Part shown: positions 28,105 through 37,108 of the stretch, in pieces
Position numbering within the stretch: the first letter of the stretch is position 1
How the letters are laid out: each line of letters begins with the position of its first letter
Assembly (NCBI GenBank): GCA_963748095.1
Contig: CAVVIO010000044.1
Span: 12,150-76,149, forward strand
DNA length: 64,000 nucleotides
Source of the DNA: CAVVIO01 sp963748095
GTDB taxonomy: Bacteria > Bacteroidota > Bacteroidia > Bacteroidales > UBA10428
Direction of reading: 5' to 3'
The notes under the pieces: generated by a model
Databases searched by the model: none
Told to the model about the DNA's origin: nothing
What the model saw: the letters and a program-made list of their open reading frames with translations, nothing else
Position numbers and translations under genes: made by a program

Positions 28105-30561
28105 TCATTGTTTTGATAATTCAACAACATCCCCTTTTTTCATTGACAAATCATACTCGTACACCTTTTTCAGATTCAAAGATGGCCGGGCCGTTTTTGA
28201 ATGATTTAAAGGAGTTTTTATTTCCGGAGTACTATAAAACGGATTACTGTTTGGGCCCTTTGCTACCATAAGTCCTTTGCCTTTTAACGGGTAATAGGAA
28301 CGTATGCGGCAATTTCCATCCAGGTTTGATTTGATCATTAATTTAGAGATTTCACCGTTTTTCCATTCCAGATCCTGAATTTCAAATCCGCCACGTGCAA
28401 GTAATCCCTTCACACTTCCATTTTCCCAGGCATCGGGTAATGCAGGGAGTATAAAGACTGCACCGTCATCGCTTTGCAGCAACATTTCAGCAATCCCTGA
28501 AGTACAACCGAAGTTACCGTCAATCTGAAAAGGCGGATGGGCATCAAAAAGATTCGGATAGGTGCCCCCACTTTCGCTCCATCTTTTCATAGGTGCCGGT
28601 TTCAACTGATCAGTAATAAGTTTAAAGGCATGGTTGCCATCAAGCAGCCGAGCCCACAGGTTTACTTTCCAACCCATTGACCATCCGGTTGATTCATCGC
28701 CACGTGCTATTAATGAAGTTCTGGCAGCCGAAAACAATTCAGGTGTTCGGTACGGAGATATTTGATTAGACGGAAACAAGCCATATAAATGTGAAACATG
28801 GCGGTGATGATCGTTTGGATTGTCCCAATCGTACATCCATTCCTGCAATTGTCCCCAATGACCAATTTGCATTGGAGGCAATTGTTTTAATGCTACTTCA
28901 ATTTTTGTTGCAAATTCCTTATCGGTATCAAGTATTTTAGCGGCTTTGATGGTTTTTGTAAACAGATCGAATACCAGTTGATTGTCCATGGTGGTCCCTG
29001 CTGAGATGGAAGACTCCGGGTGTACCGAAGGAGCGTTTTCAGGAGAGACTGAAGGACATACTACCAGCCATTTATGTTCGGGCTCTTTCACCAGGAAATC
29101 GAGGAAAAACAATGAGGCTTCTTTTAACACAGGGTATACCGATTTTAAATATTCCTTATCCCCGGTAAATTCATACTTGTTGAATAAATGTTGTGAAAGC
29201 CAGGCCCCACCCATTGGCCACATACCCCAGAACGAACCGTCTACAGGGCCGTTAATCCGCCATATATCCGTATTGTGGTGCAATACCCATCCCTGCGCCC
29301 CGTACATATCTTTAGCCGTTTGTTTACCTGTCTGGGAGAGTTCACGCACCATCTGTATCAGGGGTTCGTCCATCTCTTCCAGGTTGGTGATTTCAGACGG
29401 CCAATAATTCATTTCAGTATTTATGTTCACTGTATATTTGCTGTCCCAGGGCGGGAAAAGCTGATCGTTCCATATGCCCTGCAGGTTAGCAGGCTGGCCG
29501 CCGGGCCGCGATGAAGAAATTAGCAAATAGCGCCCAAACTGAAAATATAATGCTACTAACTGAGGATCATTGCCCTTAGCAAACTGATCAACACGGACAT
29601 CCGTAGGATTTTTAACTGAATCGGTTACACCCAAATTTAGACTTACCCTGTTAAAATAGTTTTGATAGTCAGCAATGTGATCCTTTAAAGCCTGATCGTA
29701 ATTTTTTTTCAGGGCATCCTTAAGATATGCCGTTGCCCTTTCATCGGCATTGGCACTGATATCATGATAATTCTTAAAATTAGTTGCGATCGAAATATAA
29801 ATAGTGGCAACATCAGCATTGGTAACATTTAAAGTTGTATCACTGGCTGACACCGCACCGCCGGTAGTTAATATTTTAACTTTAGCTTCGAATTGAACAT
29901 TACCTTTCACTGTTTCATGATCGCTTGTAATACCTGACATAACAAGTTCGTTATTCCCATTGGTCGAGACATTGACCTTTGAAGGCCTGTCCATATTGGC
30001 GGAAAAGCTAACTGAACCTTTTTTATTTGCTGAAATACGGACAATAATTACCTGGTCCGGAAACGATGAGAATACAACGGTTTGGTAATTAACCCCATCC
30101 GAGGTATACCGTGTTGTAGCAATAGCTTTTGCTATATCCAAATCCCGGTAGTAGTTGGAATAATTTTCATGTCCCGGGAATAAAAGCCGGAGGTTTCCAA
30201 CGGTCTGGTAGGGCATCCCCTGGGAAGTTTTGCTGATGAATTTCTGATTAACCAGATCCTGTGCTTCCTTATATTTGCCTTCAAAAATTAATTTTCTAAC
30301 CTCTGGCAATGCTTCTTTGGCATTCGGGTTATCATTACGGTTTGGCTCCCCGGCCCAAACAGTATTCTCATTGAGCTGAATTACTTCTTTATAAGGATCT
30401 CCAAAGACCATAGCCCCCAAACGGCCGTTTCCAACAGGTAATGCTTCAACCCATTGCCTGGCAGGTTGTGCATACCAAAGCCTTAAAAGAGAATCGCTCT
30501 GGGCTGTTGTTTCAATATATAATACCAGACTTAGTATTCCATACAAAATAATTTTTTTCAT
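28105..30561 (-). CDS. Glycoside hydrolase family 95 (alpha-L-galactosidase or 1,2-alpha-L-fucosidase)
   Basis: Exported 818-residue inverting hydrolase. I start at the ATG at 30561 (MKKIILYGILSLVLYIETTAQ); the frame extends to 30615 without signal character. Landmarks: WYAQPARQWVEALPVGNGRLGAM at the mature N-terminus, the paired Asn in YTVNINTEMNYWP (Asn379 and Asn381), general acid Glu508 in PSVSPENAP, and Asp681 in HPPFQIDGNFG. Just before the Asn pair stands Thr377, where the Bifidobacterium fucosidase AfcA has His419. From memory, Thr here is found in the Bacteroides ovatus GH95 that prefers L-galactose. This, and the adjacent L-sugar oxidation genes, make alpha-L-galactosidase the preferred call; fucosidase is the alternative. 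Confidence 0.93.
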   Translation of the reverse strand: MKKIILYGILSLVLYIETTAQSDSLLRLWYAQPARQWVEALPVGNGRLGAMVFGDPYKEVIQLNENTVWAGEPNRNDNPNAKEALPEVRKLIFEGKYKEAQDLVNQKFISKTSQGMPYQTVGNLRLLFPGHENYSNYYRDLDIAKAIATTRYTSDGVNYQTVVFSSFPDQVIIVRISANKKGSVSFSANMDRPSKVNVSTNGNNELVMSGITSDHETVKGNVQFEAKVKILTTGGAVSASDTTLNVTNADVATIYISIATNFKNYHDISANADERATAYLKDALKKNYDQALKDHIADYQNYFNRVSLNLGVTDSVKNPTDVRVDQFAKGNDPQLVALYFQFGRYLLISSSRPGGQPANLQGIWNDQLFPPWDSKYTVNINTEMNYWPSEITNLEEMDEPLIQMVRELSQTGKQTAKDMYGAQGWVLHHNTDIWRINGPVDGSFWGMWPMGGAWLSQHLFNKYEFTGDKEYLKSVYPVLKEASLFFLDFLVKEPEHKWLVVCPSVSPENAPSVHPESSISAGTTMDNQLVFDLFTKTIKAAKILDTDKEFATKIEVALKQLPPMQIGHWGQLQEWMYDWDNPNDHHRHVSHLYGLFPSNQISPYRTPELFSAARTSLIARGDESTGWSMGWKVNLWARLLDGNHAFKLITDQLKPAPMKRWSESGGTYPNLFDAHPPFQIDGNFGCTSGIAEMLLQSDDGAVFILPALPDAWENGSVKGLLARGGFEIQDLEWKNGEISKLMIKSNLDGNCRIRSYYPLKGKGLMVAKGPNSNPFYSTPEIKTPLNHSKTARPSLNLKKVYEYDLSMKKGDVVELSKQ

Positions 30562-30615
30562 AATCCTCAATTTTTCAATACTACTTTTATTTATACATGT
30601 CTGCTGAAAATGCAC

Positions 30616-30941
30616 AAGTTAATATATTTTTTCCTTTTTTAATCTTACTTACTTACGGAACATAATGCCCTTGTTTATCAAATGGAAAGTGAATATATAA
30701 TCTTTACCATTGATTTCAACTGCTTCTGATTTTAAGAGACTGCATTGATTTTTCCCTTAGAAATACCATCATGAATAATATCGGTTTGTATAAGAATAGT
30801 AGCCGTTTGCGGACTTCATCCCTGTCAAGTTACACGAAAGTTGAAGCGGGCTAAAACCCTTGAATTTACTACTGAACCGGCTTTTATTTTTATACATTGT
30901 TGTAGCCAGTTATTTTTTCAAATATTCCATTCTTGATTTTG
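30616..30941 (-). pseudogene. Gap between GH2 and GH95 holding a short decayed coding remnant
   Basis: No intact gene. On the minus strand two consecutive open stretches read like the C-terminal end of an exported protein: QTATILIQTDIIHDGISKG followed by KINAVS and a stop (about 30735-30815), then after a one-base shift LKSEAVEINGKDYIFTFHL and INKGIMFRK to a stop near 30655. The alternating hydrophobic pattern is that of beta-strands. I do not recognise the family. The remainder is AT-rich and without obvious structure. Confidence 0.4.
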
Positions 30942-33900
30942 TCATCTGAAAAATGGTTTTATCGAACTTGTGAATTGTATGGTTTGAGGAATGGTTTGAT
31001 AGTTATTAATCACCCCTATTGCCGTGCATCCTACCCCGGAAGTTTGGTAGTCGAAATTGAATGTTACACCATCCGATTTGATCAATTGATAGGTGTATTT
31101 TGCCTTTGACAAATTTTCGGTGCTGTAATTATAGCAATTAAAATTGAATGGTTTAGCTGCCGAAAACTCAATTCCGATTCCTTCAGCATTTGTCAGTCGC
31201 ACATAGCGGTTGTCAGTGCGCAAGCCACAATCCTGAGGAATCAAATACGGTACAAACATCGCATCAACTGTCGACTGATAAAGCCCAATACGGTAGCCGG
31301 TTTTGCGGTCGGGATAATTCTCCTGCGGCCCACGTCCAAACCATTCAACATTTTGCATCTGGTCATCGAAAACCCATTTGGTTCCGATGCGTGGCAACGA
31401 CATGGGCATTCTTCCATTCGGATTAATCGTGTGCTGTAAACTAATTTCACCGTCGGGCGAAATCGTATAAATCATCTCATTTTCGAAGCCTGCCCTGCCT
31501 GCATTTCCAAAAAGAGCAATTTCACGAATACTGACAATGACATTTTCAGCCTTATTTTCAACCCGAAATGATTCAAGTTTTGACTTCATATTATCCAGAC
31601 CGATGGAGTACCATGCAGTGGCAACCATCCTTCCGTAGCCCTCGGTTTTAGGAAATACATTAACCGAATAAAAGGTCCAGTCGTCCAGTTCGTTCGCCAG
31701 AGGGGCACGCCAAACATTGAGTTGCGCTCCCTGTTTCAGCAATTCTGTACCCATGTATTTCATGGAGTACAATTGTCCATCGGCTTTATTAAAGGTATAA
31801 TCGAAATTTACTCCGGATACAATCAAATGTTGCTCATTATCTGTCACTTTTAAAGTATTGGTCTGATGCTGTACCAATTTTTTATCGGCAGGAACAATCC
31901 ATGGCAATTCCAATTGATCCCAACACAGTTCAAAACCCTTCGGCGCCCATTGTGTAGTTTCTTTCGAATGAAAACTAACTGTTGCCAAATAGGTTGCACC
32001 GGCTTTTAGCTGAGGCTTTGGGATAGGAAGAACGTAGATTTTTTTTGCTTCCGGTTCAACATCCACCTCCAATTTTCCGGAAGCTATTGATATTCCGTTT
32101 TCCTCCAGATTCCAACGTGCTTCAAAGGCATTCGTATTGGTAAAAAAGTTTCGGTTCTGCACTTCAATTTCCATTTTTTCGGCATTGCTCCACTTTACAG
32201 AAATGGGTTGAGCCGACTTTTTCATTTGCCACATTTCAGGCTGCGGAACCCGATCGGGCCAAATACATCCATAGGTACGCGCGCCAATTCCATAGCTGAA
32301 AAACTCGCCTTCGTTTTGCTCCTGTTCAAAATCGAGCCACAAAGCTGCACGATTTTTCAAGTCTGGTTTTGCTGCAAATAAATCATTGATTTCAATCGCT
32401 TTGGGGAAAATACCCACCTGATCGATAATGGCATCGCACAAATAACCGGAAGTATGCTGACCCTGTGTCTCGGCATTTTTGCCCACATTAAGAGGAAAAG
32501 GGAAATTGGTAATGTTCCCGGTGACCGGTTTTTCAGCCACCTTTTTGTTGTCGATAAATAGTGATATCGATTTCCCGTTATAAATACCTGCCACATGATG
32601 CCAGTTTTGTGTCCAATCTTTGGGTAATACACCACTGACGACTGTTTTTTTCGAAGTGTAGATTTTCGAAGTGTTGATATAGAACACGAGCGAGTCGGCA
32701 CCAATTTGCTGCAAACCAAATTGATAGTCTCCTTTGGTGAGCAGTGTTCCACCCATTTTCATTAATTCGCGTGGAAAAATCCAAAGCGAAACCGTTAGTT
32801 CATCACCCGAGATTTCAATATTTCTATCCTGATAAACTTCCACCCACTGATCGTGACCATTCAGATCAATACCTTTTCCATCGTGTCCGGCAACCAGTTT
32901 GGCGCGTCCCATGATGTGAGTTGCTACATTGTTTGGTGAAGAATCTGTCAATTTGCGAACTGGTTCGCGCAAGCCTGGACTCACGAAATCCCAGATTGCT
33001 CCGCCCATGATGCGTGGATACTCGTAAAATACATCCCAATATTCATCCAGTCCGCCACCGCCATTTCCGGCCACCGAAAGGTATTCGTCCAGAAACGATG
33101 GTCGCGGATCAACACTTTCAGGAACCATCCCCACCTGGTTTTTGAGTTCAAAAGGTGAAGGGTAACGCGGCCCGATAATCTCTTCGCAAGAATGCGCAAA
33201 AGCGTTTCCGCCATACATCCAATATCGTGTAGTATCGTATTTCCGTCCTTCATCAATCACGGCACAAATATTGTTCCCTTCACCACTTTCATTTCCGGCG
33301 CTCCAAAACAGAATACTGGCATGATTACGATCGCGAAGCACCATTCTCCGAACACGTTCACGATACATGGGCTCCCATTCAGTTTTATCGCTTAAATATT
33401 CAGTTGCATGAGCTTCATCTCCCGTTTCGTCAATAATATACAATCCATATTCGTCGGCCAACTCCAGATACTTTGAAACTGGCGGATAATGTGACGTCCG
33501 GACACAATTGATATTAAATTGTTTCAGTATTTCAAAGTCTTTCCGGATGGTCGCTTCGTCCATGGTGTGCCCCAAATCGGGATGTTGCATGTGCGAGTTA
33601 ATGCCATTTAGTTTGATGGCTTTTCCGTTCAGATAGAAAACCTGATGACGAATTTCGGTCTCTTTAAAACCAATACGACCGGCAATTACTTCTTCGGTTT
33701 TACCTTCGCCGTTGATTAATTCCAGCGTTAACTGGTAAAGATTGGGCGTTTCTGCGGTCCACTTTTTAGGATTTAATACTTCTGATGAAATAGTAATAAT
33801 TTGCTTATTATCAGCAGTTATTTGAACTGCATCAGAAGTAAAATTTTGAACCAACAAATTGTCTGAATTATACAGCGAGGCTCGAACCTTGTAGTTCTGT

Positions 33901-34715
33901 TTATCGGTTTTCGATTGATTATTTACCGTAATCTGCAAATTCAGTTTCGCGTTCTCATAGTTTTCGTCCAGGTCAGTAGTGGCATACCAGTCGAAGATAT
34001 GCACATCCGATTTTGCATACAACCAAACTTCGTCGAAAATACCAGCCAGGCGCCAATAGTCCTGACTTTCGAGATACACACCATCGGAATATTTAATTAC
34101 GTTAACGGCAATGGTATTTTTTCCTGGTTTCAGGAAACTGGTAACATCATATTCAGCAGGTTCTTGCGCACCTTCATTGTAGCCAACTTCCTGTCCGTTG
34201 ATCCATACAAACGATGCCGAAGCGGTTTTCTCCATGCGCAAAAAAATGCGTTTGCTTTTCCAATTTGCCGGTATGGTAAATGTTTTGCGATACGAGCCAG
34301 TCGGGTTGTATTCGTGCGGAACAAATGGCGGATTGGCGTGAAACGGTTGTGCAACATTTCGGAACAAAGGATCGCCAAAACCCTGCATTTCCCAGTTGGA
34401 GGGAACTGTAATTTCTGTCCATTTCTGATCATTAAAATTTGGTGCGAAAAAGTTGTTGGGCGTACCTTCGGGAGTATTGGCAAAATGGAATTTCCACCTT
34501 CCATTCAACGAAAGCACATTTTCTGACTTCGATTTCTGAAAATTTAATGCTTCACCAACCGATTTCAAAGGAATACAAACCGTGTGACCTTCAGTCTGGT
34601 TGATTTCAAATACCGCTGTATTTTCGATGAAAGGATAAACGTTCGCAAATTTCGATTGCTGTGCTGAGACTGTAAAACTTGCCAGAGTGATAAATAAACC
34701 AACTATTTTTTTCAT
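30942..34715 (-). CDS. Glycoside hydrolase family 2 (LacZ-type beta-galactosidase) with inserted LamG-like domain
   Basis: Exported 1257-residue enzyme, longer than usual LacZ homologues because of an insert. Signal MKKIVGLFITLASFTVSAQQ. GH2 sandwich about 60-235 (LNGRWKFHFANTPEG, YRKTFTIPANWKSKRIFL), Ig-like domain about 240-350, TIM barrel about 350-590 (GINSHMQHPDLGH, VRTSHYPP). Acid/base is Glu476 in SAGNESGEG and the nucleophile is Glu544 in FLDEYLSVAGN. Residues about 600-770 are a concanavalin/LamG domain (GHDGKGIDLNGHDQWVEV, LTVSLWIFPREL, WHHVAGIYNGKSISLFIDN). The bgal_small_N-type domain follows to the C-terminus (WFGRGPQENYPDRKTGYRIGLY). Expected role is removal of beta-linked galactose caps. 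It appears somewhat richer in G+C than its neighbours. Confidence 0.93.
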   Translation of the reverse strand: MKKIVGLFITLASFTVSAQQSKFANVYPFIENTAVFEINQTEGHTVCIPLKSVGEALNFQKSKSENVLSLNGRWKFHFANTPEGTPNNFFAPNFNDQKWTEITVPSNWEMQGFGDPLFRNVAQPFHANPPFVPHEYNPTGSYRKTFTIPANWKSKRIFLRMEKTASASFVWINGQEVGYNEGAQEPAEYDVTSFLKPGKNTIAVNVIKYSDGVYLESQDYWRLAGIFDEVWLYAKSDVHIFDWYATTDLDENYENAKLNLQITVNNQSKTDKQNYKVRASLYNSDNLLVQNFTSDAVQITADNKQIITISSEVLNPKKWTAETPNLYQLTLELINGEGKTEEVIAGRIGFKETEIRHQVFYLNGKAIKLNGINSHMQHPDLGHTMDEATIRKDFEILKQFNINCVRTSHYPPVSKYLELADEYGLYIIDETGDEAHATEYLSDKTEWEPMYRERVRRMVLRDRNHASILFWSAGNESGEGNNICAVIDEGRKYDTTRYWMYGGNAFAHSCEEIIGPRYPSPFELKNQVGMVPESVDPRPSFLDEYLSVAGNGGGGLDEYWDVFYEYPRIMGGAIWDFVSPGLREPVRKLTDSSPNNVATHIMGRAKLVAGHDGKGIDLNGHDQWVEVYQDRNIEISGDELTVSLWIFPRELMKMGGTLLTKGDYQFGLQQIGADSLVFYINTSKIYTSKKTVVSGVLPKDWTQNWHHVAGIYNGKSISLFIDNKKVAEKPVTGNITNFPFPLNVGKNAETQGQHTSGYLCDAIIDQVGIFPKAIEINDLFAAKPDLKNRAALWLDFEQEQNEGEFFSYGIGARTYGCIWPDRVPQPEMWQMKKSAQPISVKWSNAEKMEIEVQNRNFFTNTNAFEARWNLEENGISIASGKLEVDVEPEAKKIYVLPIPKPQLKAGATYLATVSFHSKETTQWAPKGFELCWDQLELPWIVPADKKLVQHQTNTLKVTDNEQHLIVSGVNFDYTFNKADGQLYSMKYMGTELLKQGAQLNVWRAPLANELDDWTFYSVNVFPKTEGYGRMVATAWYSIGLDNMKSKLESFRVENKAENVIVSIREIALFGNAGRAGFENEMIYTISPDGEISLQHTINPNGRMPMSLPRIGTKWVFDDQMQNVEWFGRGPQENYPDRKTGYRIGLYQSTVDAMFVPYLIPQDCGLRTDNRYVRLTNAEGIGIEFSAAKPFNFNCYNYSTENLSKAKYTYQLIKSDGVTFNFDYQTSGVGCTAIGVINNYQTIPQTIQFTSSIKPFFR

Positions 34716-34729
34716 GCTCGATTACGTTT

Positions 34730-34984
34730 TTATCTTGATAGAAGACTATATTTTTTCTCGAAGATCGACAAAAAAAGTTTGTGCTTTATCTGTTCTGATA
34801 GAGAAAAATAGCGCAAAGGTTTGCACTCGTATAACATTGCCCTAAAGCCAATTTCACCAATAAGTCCGTCCTTTAGCTTTTTCGTAAATTTCAATTGTGA
34901 GTCGGAGAACACAAATCCCTTCTCTTTAAGCTTTTCTTTCAGAAATTTATTTACAGCTTCTATATGTACTTCTTTAGGTTTCAT
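34730..34984 (-). CDS. Small hypothetical protein, possibly a truncated fragment
   Basis: An 84-codon frame starting ATG at 34984 and ending 14 bp before the GH2 start. The protein is basic and amphipathic (MKPKEVHIEAVNKFLKEKLK, FVFSDSQLKFTKKLKDG, IGFRAMLYECKPLRYFSL) with no signal peptide or membrane segment. It looks like the N-terminal portion of a longer cytoplasmic protein that breaks off after HKLFLSIFEKKYSLLSR. I do not recognise the family. Its place between SusD and GH2 suggests an insertion or remnant rather than a PUL enzyme. Confidence 0.45.
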   Translation of the reverse strand: MKPKEVHIEAVNKFLKEKLKEKGFVFSDSQLKFTKKLKDGLIGEIGFRAMLYECKPLRYFSLSEQIKHKLFLSIFEKKYSLLSR

Positions 34985-35402
34985 GTCAATATTTAATCTT
35001 TGTGTACTCAGTCTGTATAATTCTGACTAACGTCAAAGTCTAAACGCTGAATATCAGTTATTTAATAAATTGTCAACCTAATCAATTTTACATCTCTTTT
35101 CATATCTATATGACGTTTGCTTCTAAAGTCAATGACTCTGGAATAGGGTGAATTGGCTACAACGAAGCCGACGGAATATGCTTAACAATACATCGTAAAT
35201 ATCCAGATAAGATAATCACAAACAGACTAATAATCAAAAAAACTGATTGTTCCATCGCGATTTAACATTGGAATATTTAAATCAAATACCTCCTGCCTGA
35301 ATAAAAAAAGCAGGCGTTTTGTATATCAGATAAATGATGAGTGTGTTATTGATTAAAGAATCTTAATAACACACTCATCTCACCCTAACTAACTAGAAAA
35401 AG
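34985..35402 (-). other. Non-coding gap between SusD and the downstream enzyme genes
   Basis: No gene is seen. It holds a strong hairpin just after the SusD stop (listed separately) and a short inverted repeat gcctg/caggc (35295-35299 / 35311-35315). The remaining roughly 250 bp are AT-rich and would be the place for an internal promoter of the GH2-to-GH146 stretch, but no convincing TAnnTTTG box was found on the minus strand. Confidence 0.5.
35336..35379 (-). terminator. Strong hairpin downstream of susD (attenuator or RNA-stabilising stem)
   Basis: Perfect 15-bp stem, gatgagtgtgttatt (35336-35350) against aataacacactcatc (35365-35379), with a 14-nt loop, beginning 24 bp after the SusD stop. 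On the minus strand it is followed by ATTTATC, not a clean U-tract, so full rho-independent termination is doubtful. A stem after susCD commonly separates highly expressed susCD mRNA from downstream enzyme genes. Confidence 0.6.
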
Positions 35403-37106
35403 TTAATTACTATAACCCGGATTTTGTTCCAGGGTGCCATTATTCCTTTTAATTTCATCTGAAGATATCGGGAGAAGATCCATATACTCTTCAAAGTTTC
35501 TGTTATTTAATAATATCGGTGTATAGGTCTTTACCCCGGTATTCACATCTTTTATGATATCCATACCATAGATTGGCCTGTTTGCAATATCAATAGCAAT
35601 TTTCCATCTCCTTACATCCCAAAATCTTTGTTCTTCAAATGCCATTTCGATTCTCCGTTCATTGTAAAGTCTTGCTCTCAGGGCTTCTCCTGTAACACTT
35701 GCCGGTATATCAGGCATGCTAACTCTGCGTCGAATTTTCGATATATATTCCCTGCAAGTGGGTTCATCTCCAAGTTCGAACATAGCTTCTGCATAATTCA
35801 GGTATATTTCACCCAAACGGAATATTATCCATGGATTGGTATAAGTAGTTTGCCAGTTAAGAGGAATATTGGCATCGGGCATAAATTTCCTAAGTTCATA
35901 GTTTGTACGTGGATTGTCACCGCTTTGCTTGTAGGAATCATATCCCCATGTATTAGCATCTGATGCTATCCACATCTCAAACAGATCACCATGATATGTA
36001 GATGAATCATGTATAATGGTGGCATCGAAACGAGGATCACGGTTTTTATACGGATGTTGAGGATTATATCCCGAAGCAGGGTTTACTGTTTTTACTCCGT
36101 TAACATAAATAAAAGCAGGTTCCCCATTGGTCATGTCATAATCGTCTACCAAATTCTGAGACGGGCCATTGCTCGCCCACCATCCTCCATAGGCACCATA
36201 CCGGCGGCCAAGATTATGCATAGGTGCCTGATGACCATTAGTGGTTGTAAAATTCCTGGCAAAAATTATTTCACTATTTGTCGTTCCGCTTGGCTGATTG
36301 AAAAGCTTAGTATAATCGGGATACAACTCATATCCGCTGTTTAATAAAGCTTCAGCTGCATCAGCCGCTTTTTGCCATTTAGCATTGTCGTGGCTGGGGT
36401 TATGAAGAGGAGAAGCGGCATACAAAAGCACTCGAGAAAGTAGCGCTTTGCAGGCATCCTGAGTTGCCCTTCCAAAGTTTGCATCGGTCGTTTCATACAT
36501 TACCGGTAAATCAGGTATTGCTTCGCTCAGGTCTTTTTCAATAAAAGCCACACATTCGTCGTATGTATTCCTTGTGAAGGTAACATCAGTCCCCAAATCG
36601 TAATATTCAGTAACAATAGGTACCCCTCCAAATCTTTCAGTAAGCAGGAAATAAATGTATGCCCTTAAAAATTTTGCTTCGGCTACCAGTTCAGCCTTAT
36701 CCGAAATCGTAATTGCATCTCCCTGCATTTTATCAAGAAAAATATCAATCTTTCTGATGTATTGATAAGCCGTATTCCAGTAATAAAGACCACCACCCCC
36801 GGTCCAATCGGTATTTGATACGTCTGTAATATTGTCAGCAGTATAAGTTCCCGCTTGCATTATACCAATACCCCATGTAATAGAACAATATGCTTCGTCG
36901 GTTGCTTTCGACTGCATGTGTATATTAAATCCGTGTAGAATGGAATTATACAATGCTGTATGATAAGCTCTTATCAGGCTTGCGTCTGTCCATACTGCAC
37001 CTTCAGCAATACGGTCCTTTGGTGAAATATCCAGAATTTTGTCACTGCATGACATGAGTGACAACAACATTATTGTGATTACAAGTATTTTTTTCATTTT
37101 TTTCAT
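35403..37106 (-). CDS. susD: SusD/RagB-family surface glycan-binding lipoprotein
   Basis: Outer-membrane lipoprotein of 567 residues that caps the SusC transporter and binds the target glycan. The N-terminus MKKMKKILVITIMLLSLMSC is a type II signal with the lipobox Cys at 20; an ATG three codons in is an equal start. SusD landmarks: ILDISPKDRIAEGAVWTDASLIRAYHTALYN, the TPR-like helices AKFLRAYIYFLLTERFGGVPI (about 145) and KALLSRVLLYAASPLHN, and the C-terminal WIIFRLGEIYLNYAEAMFELGD and ARLYNERRIEMAFEEQRFWDVRRWK. It begins 2 bp after the SusC stop, so the two are translated together. Ligand cannot be predicted from sequence. Confidence 0.95.
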   Translation of the reverse strand: MKKMKKILVITIMLLSLMSCSDKILDISPKDRIAEGAVWTDASLIRAYHTALYNSILHGFNIHMQSKATDEAYCSITWGIGIMQAGTYTADNITDVSNTDWTGGGGLYYWNTAYQYIRKIDIFLDKMQGDAITISDKAELVAEAKFLRAYIYFLLTERFGGVPIVTEYYDLGTDVTFTRNTYDECVAFIEKDLSEAIPDLPVMYETTDANFGRATQDACKALLSRVLLYAASPLHNPSHDNAKWQKAADAAEALLNSGYELYPDYTKLFNQPSGTTNSEIIFARNFTTTNGHQAPMHNLGRRYGAYGGWWASNGPSQNLVDDYDMTNGEPAFIYVNGVKTVNPASGYNPQHPYKNRDPRFDATIIHDSSTYHGDLFEMWIASDANTWGYDSYKQSGDNPRTNYELRKFMPDANIPLNWQTTYTNPWIIFRLGEIYLNYAEAMFELGDEPTCREYISKIRRRVSMPDIPASVTGEALRARLYNERRIEMAFEEQRFWDVRRWKIAIDIANRPIYGMDIIKDVNTGVKTYTPILLNNRNFEEYMDLLPISSDEIKRNNGTLEQNPGYSN

Positions 37107-37108
37107 TT

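Noticed and set aside
30942..34715. Recent horizontal transfer of the GH2 gene because of its seemingly higher G+C
   Set aside because: The difference is an impression only. No integrase, direct repeats or tRNA junction flank the gene, so it is not claimed.
35295..35315. Short gcctg/caggc hairpin as terminator of susD
   Set aside because: On the minus strand it is not followed by a U-tract and the stem is only 5 bp. The 15-bp stem at 35336 is the better candidate.
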